64,000 nt of DNA from Anaerococcus provencensis (GTDB taxonomy: Bacteria; Bacillota; Clostridia; Tissierellales; Peptoniphilaceae). A model generated the notes under the pieces. The model was not told the DNA's origin and ran no database searches. It saw only the letters and a program-made list of their open reading frames with translations. Of the stretch, positions 46,299 to 54,986 are shown piece by piece (within the stretch, counting starts at the first letter, position 1; every line of letters begins with the position of its first letter). Made by a program: the position numbers and the translations under genes. Location of the stretch: positions 109,815 to 173,814 of the forward strand of contig NZ_HG003687.1 in assembly GCF_000312365.2 (NCBI RefSeq), in the 5' to 3' direction.

Positions 46299-47201
46299 AT
46301 GTATTATAAAACAAAAGATAAGAGAAAACTTGATATAGTAGAATCTCCTGAGGGCCTAATACTTAGAGAAGATTCCTTCAACCCCACCCATATATTCGAA
46401 TGCGGCCAAGCCTTCAACTTCCACAAGGAAGAAGATGGATCTTACACAGCAGTTTTTTTGGATATGATTATAAATCTTCGGGAAAAAGAAGATTATGTCC
46501 TAATCAGAAATGTATCACTAGAAGATTTCTATGAATACTTTTATGATTATTTTGACTTAGGAACTGACTATGGGAAAATCAAGGAAATACTTTCTGACGA
46601 TGAGACCCTAAAACTTGCAAGTGACTATGGCTATGGGATAAGAATCCTAAACCAGGAGATGTTTGAAACAGTAATATCCTTTATCATTTCTGCCAATAAT
46701 GGCATAGCAAGGATAAAAAAAGCTGTAAGGATTATAAGCGAACGTTATGGGACCTACATAGGAGAATACATGGGCCGAGCATATTACTCTTTTCCAAGGC
46801 CAGAGGTCCTAGCAGAAGTTGATCCAGCAGATTTGCGAGAATACGCTAGGGTAGGCTTTAGAGATGTGAGAATTGTAAAGGCAAGTCAGATGATAAGAGA
46901 TGGCTACCTAGACTTCGCACGCGATATGAATCTTGATAGCTTAGATTTAAAAGAAAAATTAATGGAAATGCCTGGCATTGGCCCAAAAGTTGCCGATTGC
47001 ATCTTGCTCTTTACCTTCCATCGAAGGGAAACTTTCCCGGTTGATGTATGGATTAAGAGAGTTATGGAGACCTTATTTATTGGCCATGAAGTACCAAAAA
47101 AATTGGTTGATAGCTATGCAAGAGATATTTTTGGCGAAAATGCTGGCTATGCCCAACAATACCTATTCTATTACGGTAGAGAAGAAAAAATCGGAAAATA
47201 A
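46299..47201 (+). CDS. 8-oxoguanine DNA glycosylase (OGG1-like)
   Basis: A 300-residue base-excision enzyme. An N-terminal OGG-N domain (FECGQAFNFHKEEDG) is followed by a helix-hairpin-helix domain: MPGIGPKVADCILLF with the catalytic Lys (KVADC), then FPVDVWIKRV with the Asp. It starts with ATG immediately after the sortase stop, so it is presumably cotranscribed with it. The length and both domains fit OGG1 rather than AlkA. Confidence 0.9.
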   Translation: MYYKTKDKRKLDIVESPEGLILREDSFNPTHIFECGQAFNFHKEEDGSYTAVFLDMIINLREKEDYVLIRNVSLEDFYEYFYDYFDLGTDYGKIKEILSDDETLKLASDYGYGIRILNQEMFETVISFIISANNGIARIKKAVRIISERYGTYIGEYMGRAYYSFPRPEVLAEVDPADLREYARVGFRDVRIVKASQMIRDGYLDFARDMNLDSLDLKEKLMEMPGIGPKVADCILLFTFHRRETFPVDVWIKRVMETLFIGHEVPKKLVDSYARDIFGENAGYAQQYLFYYGREEKIGK

Positions 47202-47202
47202 T

Positions 47203-47227
47203 TTGACTGGAATCATCCAGTCTTTTT
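47203..47227 (+). terminator. Terminator after the glycosylase gene
   Basis: GACTGG (47205-47210) pairs with CCAGTC (47216-47221), then TTTTTC. Confidence 0.8.
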
Positions 47228-47321
47228 CTTTGCCCAAATCCAAATGTTAAATCTATGTAAAGTCGATTAAATAAAGGCCTAAGATGGTATAATTATAATA
47301 GAAATACTCAAGGAGAAGGCC

Positions 47322-48932
47322 ATGAAAAAAATATTATCAGTTCTCTTATCACTAATTTTACTTGTATCTTGTTCTTCTAGTCCAGAAGAAAAGAATTCTA
47401 GTTCTCATTTTCAAACTTCCCAAAGCTCTGGGGAGACTCTAAAGATTGTGGCAGGTTCTGAAAACAAGGAACTTGAGCCAATAATTGAGGAATATGCCAA
47501 GGCAAATAAGCAAAATATAGAAATAGATTATTTGGGGTCCTTGGACATCATGAGATTATTAAGCGACCCTGACATTGCTTACGATGCTGTTTGGCCAGCT
47601 TCATCTATTTGGCTAAATATGGGAGATACCAACCACATCCTAAAATACCAAGAGACCACATCCCAAAGTCCAGTTGTTTTTGGTATCAAGAAGTCCTTGG
47701 CCGAGGACCTCGGCTTTGTAGGAAAGGATGTGACTGTCAAAGAAATAATAGATGCCATAAATTCTGGCAAGCTAAAATTCACCATGACATCAGCAACCCA
47801 GTCAAACTCTGGGGCATCTGCTTACCTAGGATTTCTAAATGCCCTTGCGGCCGACAAAAACGGTCTTACAAGCGAGGACTTAGCAAATGAAGACTTGCAA
47901 AATGAAATTACCTCCCTACTTGCAGGAGTAGAAAGGTCCTCTGGTTCGTCAAACTGGCTAACAGAACTGTTTTTATCAGGCGATTACGATGCCATGGTAA
48001 ACTACGAGCAGCTAGTAATTGCAACCAACAAGGCCTTGGAAGAAGAGGGCAAAGAGCCTCTATACCTGGTTTATCCAGTAGATGGCCTATCTATATCAGA
48101 TTCGCCACTTGCCTATTTGGACAAAAATGATAGCAAAAAAGAAGAAGCCTTCAAGAAGTTCCAAGAATATCTCCTATCCGATGAGGCTCAAAGTCAGATT
48201 GAAAAAACTGGCAAGAGATCTGCTTATGGTACAGTTCGTGAAGAAAACAGGGATATCTATAAAAAAGACTGGGGCATAGACTTGGATAAAACCATAAGTC
48301 CGATTAGATTTCCTAAGGCAGAAGTCATCATGGAAGCTCTCAATATGTACCAAAGTGAGTTCAAAAAACCAGCCTTTACCATCTATGTCTTAGATTATTC
48401 TGGATCTATGGGAGGAAATGGTGGCTATGAACAAATGAATGAGGCGTTGGAACAAGTTCTAGTACCAGAAAATGCCAAGGCCAACCTACTTTTAGGCACC
48501 AACAAAGACATGACATATATACTTCCTTTCTCAGATTTGGTTCTAGGAGAATTGATGGCTAGTGGAAATGGGGAAGAACTTGATAGCCTATACCAAGAAT
48601 TATCAGAAAATTATAGTCCAGAGACAGCAACTTTTATGTACGAAGCTATTGACGAGGCTATATCCATACTAAAAAACAACGAGGATAAGCTAAAGGACTA
48701 TAGTCCAGCCATAGTTGTCCTAAGCGATGGTATGCCAAATGGTCCAATGGATTTTGATCAGCTGAAAGAATCTTACCAAAGTCTGGGATACGACGTGCCT
48801 ATATTTAGTATCCTCTTTGGTGATGCCAGGAAAGAGGACCTAGAAGAGATAGCAACAATGTCAAAGGCTCGTGTATTTGATGGTAGAAGTGATATGATTA
48901 AGGCCTTCCAAAATGTAAAAGGATACAATTAA
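47322..48932 (+). CDS. Lipoprotein with substrate-binding domain fused to a von Willebrand A domain
   Basis: A 536-residue lipoprotein (signal ILSVLLSLILLVSC, lipobox Cys about residue 17). Residues about 40-340 form an extracellular solute-binding fold (YDAVWPASSIWLN, MTSATQSNSGASAYLGFL, KFQEYLLSDEAQSQI). Residues 350-536 are a vWA domain with an intact metal site, YVLDYSGSMGG (DxSxS-type) near residue 357, TATFMYEA and VVLSDGMPNG. No ABC permease is present. An extended -10 (TGGTATAAT, 47285-47293) and AAGGAGA lie before the ATG. It leads a four-gene cluster with XpaC, a second binding protein and TelA, pointing to an envelope or metal/tellurite-stress role. Confidence 0.87.
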   Translation: MKKILSVLLSLILLVSCSSSPEEKNSSSHFQTSQSSGETLKIVAGSENKELEPIIEEYAKANKQNIEIDYLGSLDIMRLLSDPDIAYDAVWPASSIWLNMGDTNHILKYQETTSQSPVVFGIKKSLAEDLGFVGKDVTVKEIIDAINSGKLKFTMTSATQSNSGASAYLGFLNALAADKNGLTSEDLANEDLQNEITSLLAGVERSSGSSNWLTELFLSGDYDAMVNYEQLVIATNKALEEEGKEPLYLVYPVDGLSISDSPLAYLDKNDSKKEEAFKKFQEYLLSDEAQSQIEKTGKRSAYGTVREENRDIYKKDWGIDLDKTISPIRFPKAEVIMEALNMYQSEFKKPAFTIYVLDYSGSMGGNGGYEQMNEALEQVLVPENAKANLLLGTNKDMTYILPFSDLVLGELMASGNGEELDSLYQELSENYSPETATFMYEAIDEAISILKNNEDKLKDYSPAIVVLSDGMPNGPMDFDQLKESYQSLGYDVPIFSILFGDARKEDLEEIATMSKARVFDGRSDMIKAFQNVKGYN

Positions 48933-49543
48933 TGAAGGAATCTCTTAGAAACTTTAAGGCACTTTTGGTCTCTTTGCTAACTTTCTTCGCCCTGCTTTTG
49001 GGTTTTAAATGGCACTTTATAGTGGCAGCCATCCTTGCTGTAGGTGTCTATGTTGGCGTTTACCTAATCAGCAAACCAAAGATAATGATAGGCAACACAG
49101 ACATAGAAGCCCTAGAAAATGGCCAAGAGATCAATCAAATCTATAAAGGTTTTGAAGATGACATAGGAAAATTAAAGGCCTTAAGTGCGGATATCAAAGA
49201 TAAAGAAATCAGTGGTAAGATTGGAAAACTTATCAAAACTTGCCTAGACATAAGATTTTACCTAGAGAAAAATCCTAGAGAAATATCTAGATCCAGGTAT
49301 TTCTTGGACTATTATGTAAAAACCGCAAGTGAAATAGTCAAAAACTACAGCGATTTGGAAAAATCCAATGTGAGTTTGGATAAGTTTAACGAGATCAAAG
49401 ATAAGTCCAATCAGTCACTAGATTTATTAAATGAAATTTTTGCCAAACAACGTGACTCCTACCATAAAGATAAGATCAACCAACTTGAGGTGGAGACAGA
49501 CCTACTTGAGCAAACTATTAAGCTTGGAGGAGAGATAAAATGA
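48932..49543 (+). CDS. XpaC-like membrane protein
   Basis: A 203-residue protein with two N-terminal hydrophobic segments (about residues 10-24 and 28-45) and a helical, charged cytoplasmic domain, resembling the XpaC (5-bromo-4-chloroindolyl phosphate hydrolysis) family. In Firmicutes XpaC genes lie next to TelA genes, as here. The biochemical function is unknown. Start and stop overlap its neighbours by 1 and 4 bases. Confidence 0.75.
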   Translation: MKESLRNFKALLVSLLTFFALLLGFKWHFIVAAILAVGVYVGVYLISKPKIMIGNTDIEALENGQEINQIYKGFEDDIGKLKALSADIKDKEISGKIGKLIKTCLDIRFYLEKNPREISRSRYFLDYYVKTASEIVKNYSDLEKSNVSLDKFNEIKDKSNQSLDLLNEIFAKQRDSYHKDKINQLEVETDLLEQTIKLGGEIK

Positions 49544-50598
49544 AAGAGAAAAAATGGGGATTTTTGGTCCTACTTTTAGTCATAGCCCTAGCAGGCGGCT
49601 ATATGTACTGGACTAAGCAGACTCCAGAAAAGGTAGAAATATCTGGTTTTATTGGCGGTGAGAAGATTCCCCTTGTAGAAAACCAAAATTTTAAGGACAA
49701 GGTCAAGAAATCCTACGGCTTATCCATGGACTATCGCAAGGAAGGCTCCCTTGCCATGGCAGAAGCAGACACTGAAGGCAAGGATTACTTGTGGCCATCT
49801 AGCCAGCTTGCCCTAGAACTTTTTAGAAAACATGGTGGTAAGGACTTGCAAAACGAGATAGTTTTCAACACTCCCATAGTTTTATACTCCAGAAAGCTTG
49901 TTGTCGATGCCCTTATCAAAGAAGGGATTGTAAGAGAAGATGAGGGGGTCCACTACATAGATATGGTGAAACTTGCCAATCTCATGGTAGAGGAAAAGAC
50001 TTGGGATGATATAGGATTATCAGAACTTTATGGACCGATACTTGTCGATACAACAGATCCCAACCAGTCCAACTCAGGAAATATGTTCCTAGGCCTTTTG
50101 GCCAACGCCCTCAATGGCAACAAACCCGTGACCATGGCTTCAATTGACAAAGTAGATTCTGATATAGAACGTATCTACAATCAAATTGGCTATATGCAGA
50201 CATCATCTATAGATATGTTCAACCAATTCCTACGCCAAGGCTTGGGATCTTTCCCAATTATAGCTGGCTACGAATCCCAGCTCTTGGAATTTTCCAAGCA
50301 AGAGCCAGAAATGTATGACAAGATAAAGGACGATGTAATAATCCTATATCCAGAACCAACTGTTTGGTCATCCCACGTATACATTGCCCTTACAGAAAAT
50401 GGTAAAGTTGGCCTAAACGCCCTCATGGATAAGGACATCCAAGCCCTAGCATGGAAAGAACACGGATTTAGAACAATAGTAGCAGGCACAGAAAATCCAG
50501 AAGATTTTCAAGTAAAAGGCATGGCAAATCAAGTAACAAAAATCATGCAAATGCCAAACATAGAAGTAATGCAAGAACTAATGGAGATTATAAAATGA
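49540..50598 (+). CDS. Membrane-anchored substrate-binding-protein-like protein
   Basis: A 352-residue protein with an uncleaved-looking N-terminal helix (about residues 7-24, no lipobox) and an extracellular solute-binding fold. KDYLWPSSQLALEL and DPNQSNSGNMFLGLLANAL match DAVWPASS and TQSNSGASAYLGFLNAL in the first protein of the cluster, so the two are distant paralogues, but this one lacks a vWA domain. FPIIAGYES, PTVWSSHVY and KDIQALAWKEHGF are further family-like segments. The ligand is unknown and no permease or ATPase is present. Confidence 0.8.
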   Translation: MKEKKWGFLVLLLVIALAGGYMYWTKQTPEKVEISGFIGGEKIPLVENQNFKDKVKKSYGLSMDYRKEGSLAMAEADTEGKDYLWPSSQLALELFRKHGGKDLQNEIVFNTPIVLYSRKLVVDALIKEGIVREDEGVHYIDMVKLANLMVEEKTWDDIGLSELYGPILVDTTDPNQSNSGNMFLGLLANALNGNKPVTMASIDKVDSDIERIYNQIGYMQTSSIDMFNQFLRQGLGSFPIIAGYESQLLEFSKQEPEMYDKIKDDVIILYPEPTVWSSHVYIALTENGKVGLNALMDKDIQALAWKEHGFRTIVAGTENPEDFQVKGMANQVTKIMQMPNIEVMQELMEIIK

Positions 50599-50638
50599 TA
50601 AATAATTTAGCATTTAATATCAATTTTATTAAATTATA

Positions 50639-50695
50639 AAAAAAGAATTCGCGAAGCGAACTTCTACTGATTATTGCCCCACGCAGTGGCAGAGG
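50639..50695 (-). repeat. Copy of the CCACTGCGTGG hairpin repeat
   Basis: The reverse complement of this stretch matches 32408-32464 at nearly every position (about 5 differences in 53 by eye), including CCACTGCGTGGGGCAAT and AGTAGAAGTT. The small stem reads TTCGC/GCGAA here but TTTGC/GCAAA at 32 kb, a paired change that keeps the helix. A third, more diverged copy lies at 32679-32725 in the same orientation as this one. Confidence 0.75.
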
Positions 50696-50890
50696 GAGAT
50701 AAATGACCGTTGATTTCGGTCATTTATCCCGAAAACGTAGTGCGGGAGCACGTAAGAGCTTCGTGAGAAGCGAGTTTTCGTAGAAAAGGGTTTGGTTGTT
50801 CAGTAAAAATGGCAAAAGGGGCCTGTCCTCCATAAGCCGGACGGGCTAATCAACCCATACCGCCCTGCTCCCCGGATTAAGCGGATAACG
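50694..50890. ncRNA. GC-rich structured region, candidate RNA
   Basis: The gene-free gap 50599-50960 contains GGGAGATAAATGACCG (50694-50709) pairing with CGGTCATTTATCCC (50717-50730). It is followed by CGAAAAC (50730-50736) closing with GTTTTCG (50774-50780) around two hairpins, GTGC-GGGA-GCAC (50740-50751) and GCTTC-GTGA-GAAGC (50758-50771). Both loops fit GNRA. Further small stems (AGCC-GGACG-GGCT) lie at 50835-50847. The composition is much richer in GC than the surroundings. Strand and function are unknown. Confidence 0.5.
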
Positions 50891-50960
50891 TAAATTATTT
50901 AAAAATTTATATTGATTAGAAATAGCTATAAAAATATTAAAAATTTATAAGGAGTGCTTT

Positions 50961-52109
50961 ATGGCAGATTATTCTCTAGACAACTTGATGCAAGATAGTG
51001 GCAAGACTACTGATATTATCCTAGACAAAAACGAGCTTGCAGAAGCTACAGAAAAAAGAGTCCAAAACATAAGTCCAGAAGATAGGCAAAAAATCGACCA
51101 AATCAAAGATCAAATAGACCTTAGAAATTCTAGCCTATCATCAATCTATGGAACCAATGCCCAAAAGGGTATAGCAAAATTTTCTGATGAAATCCTATCT
51201 GAAGTAAGGTCCAAAGACACTGGCGAAGTAGGAGACTTGATGCGTGACTTGCTGGTAAAGGTAAATGATGCTGACATTCAAAATTTTGGCGAGAAATCTT
51301 TCTTAGACAAATTTTTTGGTGGACCAAAAAAACAAGTTGAAAAATACTTGGCCAAATATCAAAATATGGAAACACAAATTGACAAGATATCTGCCCAGCT
51401 TGAGACAGCTCGTATGAGCCTACTTAAAGACATTGGCGTATTTGACAAGCTTTACGAAGAAAATATAGCATATTTCAAAGACCTTGAAAGATATATCATA
51501 GCAGGCGAAGAAGCTATAGATGAGATGAGAAGTGAGGCCTTGCCAAAGCTTTACAAAGAAGCTGAAAATTCTGACGAACCAATGGCCATGCAAGTCGTGC
51601 GTGACTTTGAAGAAAATGTCAACCGTTTTGAAAAACGTATCTTTGACCTAAAGACATCCAAGGCTGTAGCCCTACAAACAGCCCCACAAATCAAGCTCAT
51701 CCAAAACAACGACCAGTTATTAGCTGACAAAATCACTGATTCTATCAACAACACAATCCCACTTTGGAAAAGCCAAGTTGTCATAGCCCTAGGCCTCAAC
51801 CGCCAACAAGAAATAGTAAAAATGCAAAGGGAAGTCTCAGATACAACCAACGAGCTTTTGCGTAGGAACTCAGAAAACTTGAGGAATTCAACCGTGGAAA
51901 TCCAAAAAGAAGCCCAAAGATCTACCATAGATGTTGAAACCATAAAGGAAGTCAATCAAAATCTTATTGCAACCATAGAAGAATCTATGCAAATTCAAGA
52001 AGATGCCAAAAACCAAAGAAAAGAAGCGGAAAAAGAACTTATCATGGTCCAAGAAGAATTGCGAGAAGAACTTGCCAAAACCCTAGCTCCTCAAACCAGG
52101 GGAGAATAA
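50961..52109 (+). CDS. TelA-family toxic anion resistance protein
   Basis: A 382-residue, soluble, strongly helical protein of the TelA family. Visible segments are IDQIKDQIDL near the start, FGEKSFLDKFFGGPKKQVEKYLAKYQ, IAGEEAIDE, ALQTAPQIKLIQNND and IPLWKSQVVIALGLNRQQ, the last two being its best signatures; a coiled-coil tail follows. TelA proteins are linked to tellurite and envelope stress. It follows the XpaC-like and binding-protein genes after a 362-base structured gap, and AAGGAG precedes the ATG. Confidence 0.92.
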   Translation: MADYSLDNLMQDSGKTTDIILDKNELAEATEKRVQNISPEDRQKIDQIKDQIDLRNSSLSSIYGTNAQKGIAKFSDEILSEVRSKDTGEVGDLMRDLLVKVNDADIQNFGEKSFLDKFFGGPKKQVEKYLAKYQNMETQIDKISAQLETARMSLLKDIGVFDKLYEENIAYFKDLERYIIAGEEAIDEMRSEALPKLYKEAENSDEPMAMQVVRDFEENVNRFEKRIFDLKTSKAVALQTAPQIKLIQNNDQLLADKITDSINNTIPLWKSQVVIALGLNRQQEIVKMQREVSDTTNELLRRNSENLRNSTVEIQKEAQRSTIDVETIKEVNQNLIATIEESMQIQEDAKNQRKEAEKELIMVQEELREELAKTLAPQTRGE

Positions 52110-52167
52110 GAAAATGATTGCAATTTAGCCTAGCTTTGTGGTACTATATAGTCAATATGGAGGACTC

Positions 52168-53915
52168 ATGAAAAATACAGGAAAAAGATTAAGAAAATAC
52201 ACAGCCCTAGCCTTGGCTTTGGCAATAGTTAGCCCAGTGGCTGCCTTTGCAAGCGAACAAGAGCAAGCTGATATTATTCTTACAGAAACAAAGCTAGAAA
52301 CTAATCCTTACCAAAAATCTATAACAACGACCTTATCAGAAGATGGCACAAAAATCATTTATGATATTGATATCAAAAAAGACCAAGCAAAAGGAAATCT
52401 TATCGCTTATATCTATCAACTAGGCCAAAGCAATATTGAAAATCTAAGCCTAGAAGGTCAAAGCATTGACACAGACCTTGGCAAGGCTATAAAAGTAGAT
52501 TTAAAAGATCAAAGCAAACTAAGACTAACAGCTGACATCAAAGAAGGAAAAACAGACAACCTATCCTTTGATCTAGTCCTTGTAGATGACTCTGACTACA
52601 CCGATCACACACATGTAGATGCAAAACTAGTAAAAAATGCAGACAAATTAGAAGTTGAAGAAGTAAAGGCTGAGGCAAATAACTTAGGTCTATCAGGTCT
52701 ATTTACCGACTCAGAAACCATATCTTGGGCTGATAGCCTAGTAAATAATACTAATGAACCAATAAAAACTGACTATATACTAAACGTTAGCGCTAATCAA
52801 AGTGTTGAAAATCAAAAATTAAGCCTGGATTTTTACCATCTTACTAGTGAGGGTTACAAGCTAGAAGAATCAAATTCCTATGACCTAGGCTCCATCAAAG
52901 ACCTAGAAATAGCTCCTCACAGCCTAGTAAAAATATCATTTACTACAAAAGCTTTGCCAAGCAATGAAGCTTACCAAATAAATGATGCAATTGTTACAAA
53001 CAATAAGACTACTAGTCCAGATGAATTATCAGAAACTGACAAGACAAAAGAGAATCAGGCAAAAGAGCTTACAGAAAATCTAAAGGATACAAGTAAAGAA
53101 ATCCAAACAACACTTGTAGAAAACGAGAAAAACCAAGATGCCGGTCTAACTAAGAAAACAGATGAAAAACTAGAAGATAAGCTTAACCAAGTCAAAACAA
53201 TAACCGTTGATGATAACAAGGCTAAAACAAAAGAAGTACAGGCTCAAGAATTGACACAAAAAATCAACTCAATAAGCGGACAAATTAGCCAAATCTTACA
53301 GGAAAATGAAGCTCAATTGCCAGATACTATAATGAATGAGGCATCTAGTGAAGAAAAACTAGCAAGTTCAAAAGAGTTAACAGCAATTGAACTTACAAAT
53401 AAACTTGAAAGAATTACGGGGGAAATAGAAGAAACCCTAAAAACAGTCGTGACAGCTGACCAATACAACAAGTTTACCACAAATTCTTCCAAAGAAGACC
53501 AAGCACAGGAATTAATCAAGACCCTAAATAATCAAACAAGCCAAATACTAGAAGTATTAAGACAAGTAGAACTTGGCCAAGAAGCCAACTATTTAGACCA
53601 ACACCCAGAAGAATTGGCAAAAATAGACAAGCTTTTAGAAGATGTAGAAAAATTTGACGAAAATACAAAGAAAACAATAAAAAAAACCAAGAGAAAAATA
53701 AGGACTATGTAAGCCCACACTTTGTGATTGTAAAGGAAGATTTCTCCAAAGAAGTTTATAAAAAACTAGAAAATGTTGTAACTGTAACTCTAGACCCACT
53801 AGAAAGAAATCAAACAACAATGACAAAAGAAGAAATCAAAAAAGAATACCCATCAATAGCCCACTACTTAGAAAACCTAGAACTAAGAAGTGACTTACTA
53901 GATAGTCTTAAATAG
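52168..53915 (+). pseudogene. Secreted helical-repeat surface protein, frameshifted near the C-terminus
   Basis: ATG 52168 (after GGAGG) encodes a signal peptide (ALALALAIVSPVAAFA) and an N-terminal beta-rich region to about residue 275 related to that of the giant adhesin downstream. About four helical repeats of near 60 residues follow (QAKELTENL, QAQELTQKI, TAIELTNKL, QAQELIKTL). The first frame stops at 53712; the continuation (NQEKNKDYVSPHFVIVKEDF...) is open in the -1 frame to 53915. Restoring one A in the run of eight at 53679-53686 gives 582 residues. No sorting signal is seen. It could be a real variant, a slippage site (A AAA AAA) or a sequence error. Confidence 0.8.
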
Positions 53916-53926
53916 AAAAACAAACT

Positions 53927-53959
53927 AAGGCCTCCGGGAAACCAGGGGCCTTATTTTTT
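53927..53959 (+). terminator. Terminator directly upstream of the group II intron
   Basis: AAGGCC (53927-53932) pairs with GGCCTT (53947-53952); the loop holds GG-GAAA-CC, and a run of T follows (53954-53959). The intron begins right after the T run. Confidence 0.85.
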
Positions 53960-53960
53960 G

Positions 53961-54540
53961 GTATGACGGGAATGTTCTAATGCTGGGTGAAAATCCCTAC
54001 AGGGCGTAGTTACCAACGAATCTAATAGCGACCCCGAAGTTTTAGATGGCGACATCTAGGAGAGAAGAACGGGTTGCGAAATCGTGGCTTGACGAACAGG
54101 AACAGAATACAAGGCGTAACAGGTGGGCAAGCTAACCTAAGATAGCAAAGACCCAAAAGGTAACCGTAAACCCAAAGCGTAAATTCTGCGAGTAAACGAT
54201 GAAAGTATTAGAACTAACCCCGTGAGTTCTCATAGACGACACAGTAGTAACAACGAACTATAAGAAGTCAGCAGAATCCATAGTAGTGAGGAAGTTTCTG
54301 TAATGGAAATGGAGCGAAGGGAGGAACAATGTTTATTGTAATATTTGAAAAAGATGCACTATGACTTGATGGAATACAAGGAATGAAGTATTCACTCCTC
54401 TAGGTTCAGATACAAAAAGAATAAAGTTAAATAGTTGCATCAGAAATAAATAATATAATGCAAGAAAATATTGAACCGCCGTATGCCGAACGGCACGTAC
54501 GGGTGGTGTGAGAGGGGCTATAAATTAGCCCCTACTTGAT
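53961..54540 (+). mobile_element. ORF-less group II intron (bacterial class C-like)
   Basis: About 580 bases with the hallmarks of a group II ribozyme. The start is GTATG followed by GGGAATGTT and GGGTGAAAATCCC. Domain V is ACCGCCGTATGCCGAACGG (start 54475) closing with CACGTACGGGTGGT (to about 54507), and domain VI (GGGGCTA...TAGCCCC, 54513-54533) ends in a branch-point-like CTACTTGAT. A ribosome site and ATG at 54331 open only 11 codons, apparently a relic where the reverse-transcriptase gene would start. Position just past a terminator's T run is typical of class C introns. It cannot move alone without a reverse transcriptase supplied in trans. Exact ends may be off by a few bases. Confidence 0.82.
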
Positions 54541-54544
54541 TCTA

Positions 54545-54690
54545 AAAAAGATCCTTCGGCCTTCGGCCTCGAGGATGACAGAGGAAGGATGAGTGTCTAC
54601 TTCGCTTCATCGAGGATGACGGGGGAGAGCGTCATCCCAAGGCCCCGCCCTTCACCTGTCATTCTGAGCGAAAGCGAAGAATCCCTTATC
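54545..54690. repeat. Second cluster of the GATCCTTCGG / GTCATTCTGAGCG repeat family
   Basis: AGATCCTTCGGCCTTCGGCC...GAGGATGACAG (54549-54581) is followed by a shorter GAGGATGACGGG unit (54612-54624) and the inverted TGTCATTCTGAGCGAAAGCGAAGAATCCC (54657-54685). It shares both half-motifs with the cluster at 24344-24504. The remaining 54691-54880 is AT-rich with nothing recognisable. Confidence 0.75.
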
Positions 54691-54885
54691 GAAAGCAATC
54701 CTACCATAGCAACATTTTGTATATTTATGATTAATATCATATGCATTCACTAGCATTTAATTTAAATTTATTGGGAACTTTGCATATATATAAATTTCTT
54801 TCACAAATGGCTATTTATCAATGCCTAACATTTTTTAAGAAATTCAATTAATTTACTACATTATATATACAAAATCACATTAATC

Positions 54886-54923
54886 TGATATAATAATTTT
54901 AACAAAGGGCTAAAGTTAGCCCT
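54886..54923 (+). promoter_or_regulatory. Extended -10 promoter and leader hairpin of the adhesin gene
   Basis: TGATATAAT (54886-54894) is an extended -10 (TGnTATAAT) with no convincing -35. AGGGCTAA (54906-54913) and TTAGCCCT (54916-54923) make an 8-bp hairpin near the expected 5' end of the message. Confidence 0.55.
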
Positions 54924-54986
54924 ATTTGGGATTTCTAATTTTAGAATAGAACTAAAATAATGGAAAAATATTCGGGAGAGGGATTT

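Noticed and set aside
54331..54366. Short ORF in the intron as a functional peptide gene
   Set aside because: Only 11 codons after a good ribosome site at the place where intron reverse transcriptases begin; best seen as a deletion relic.
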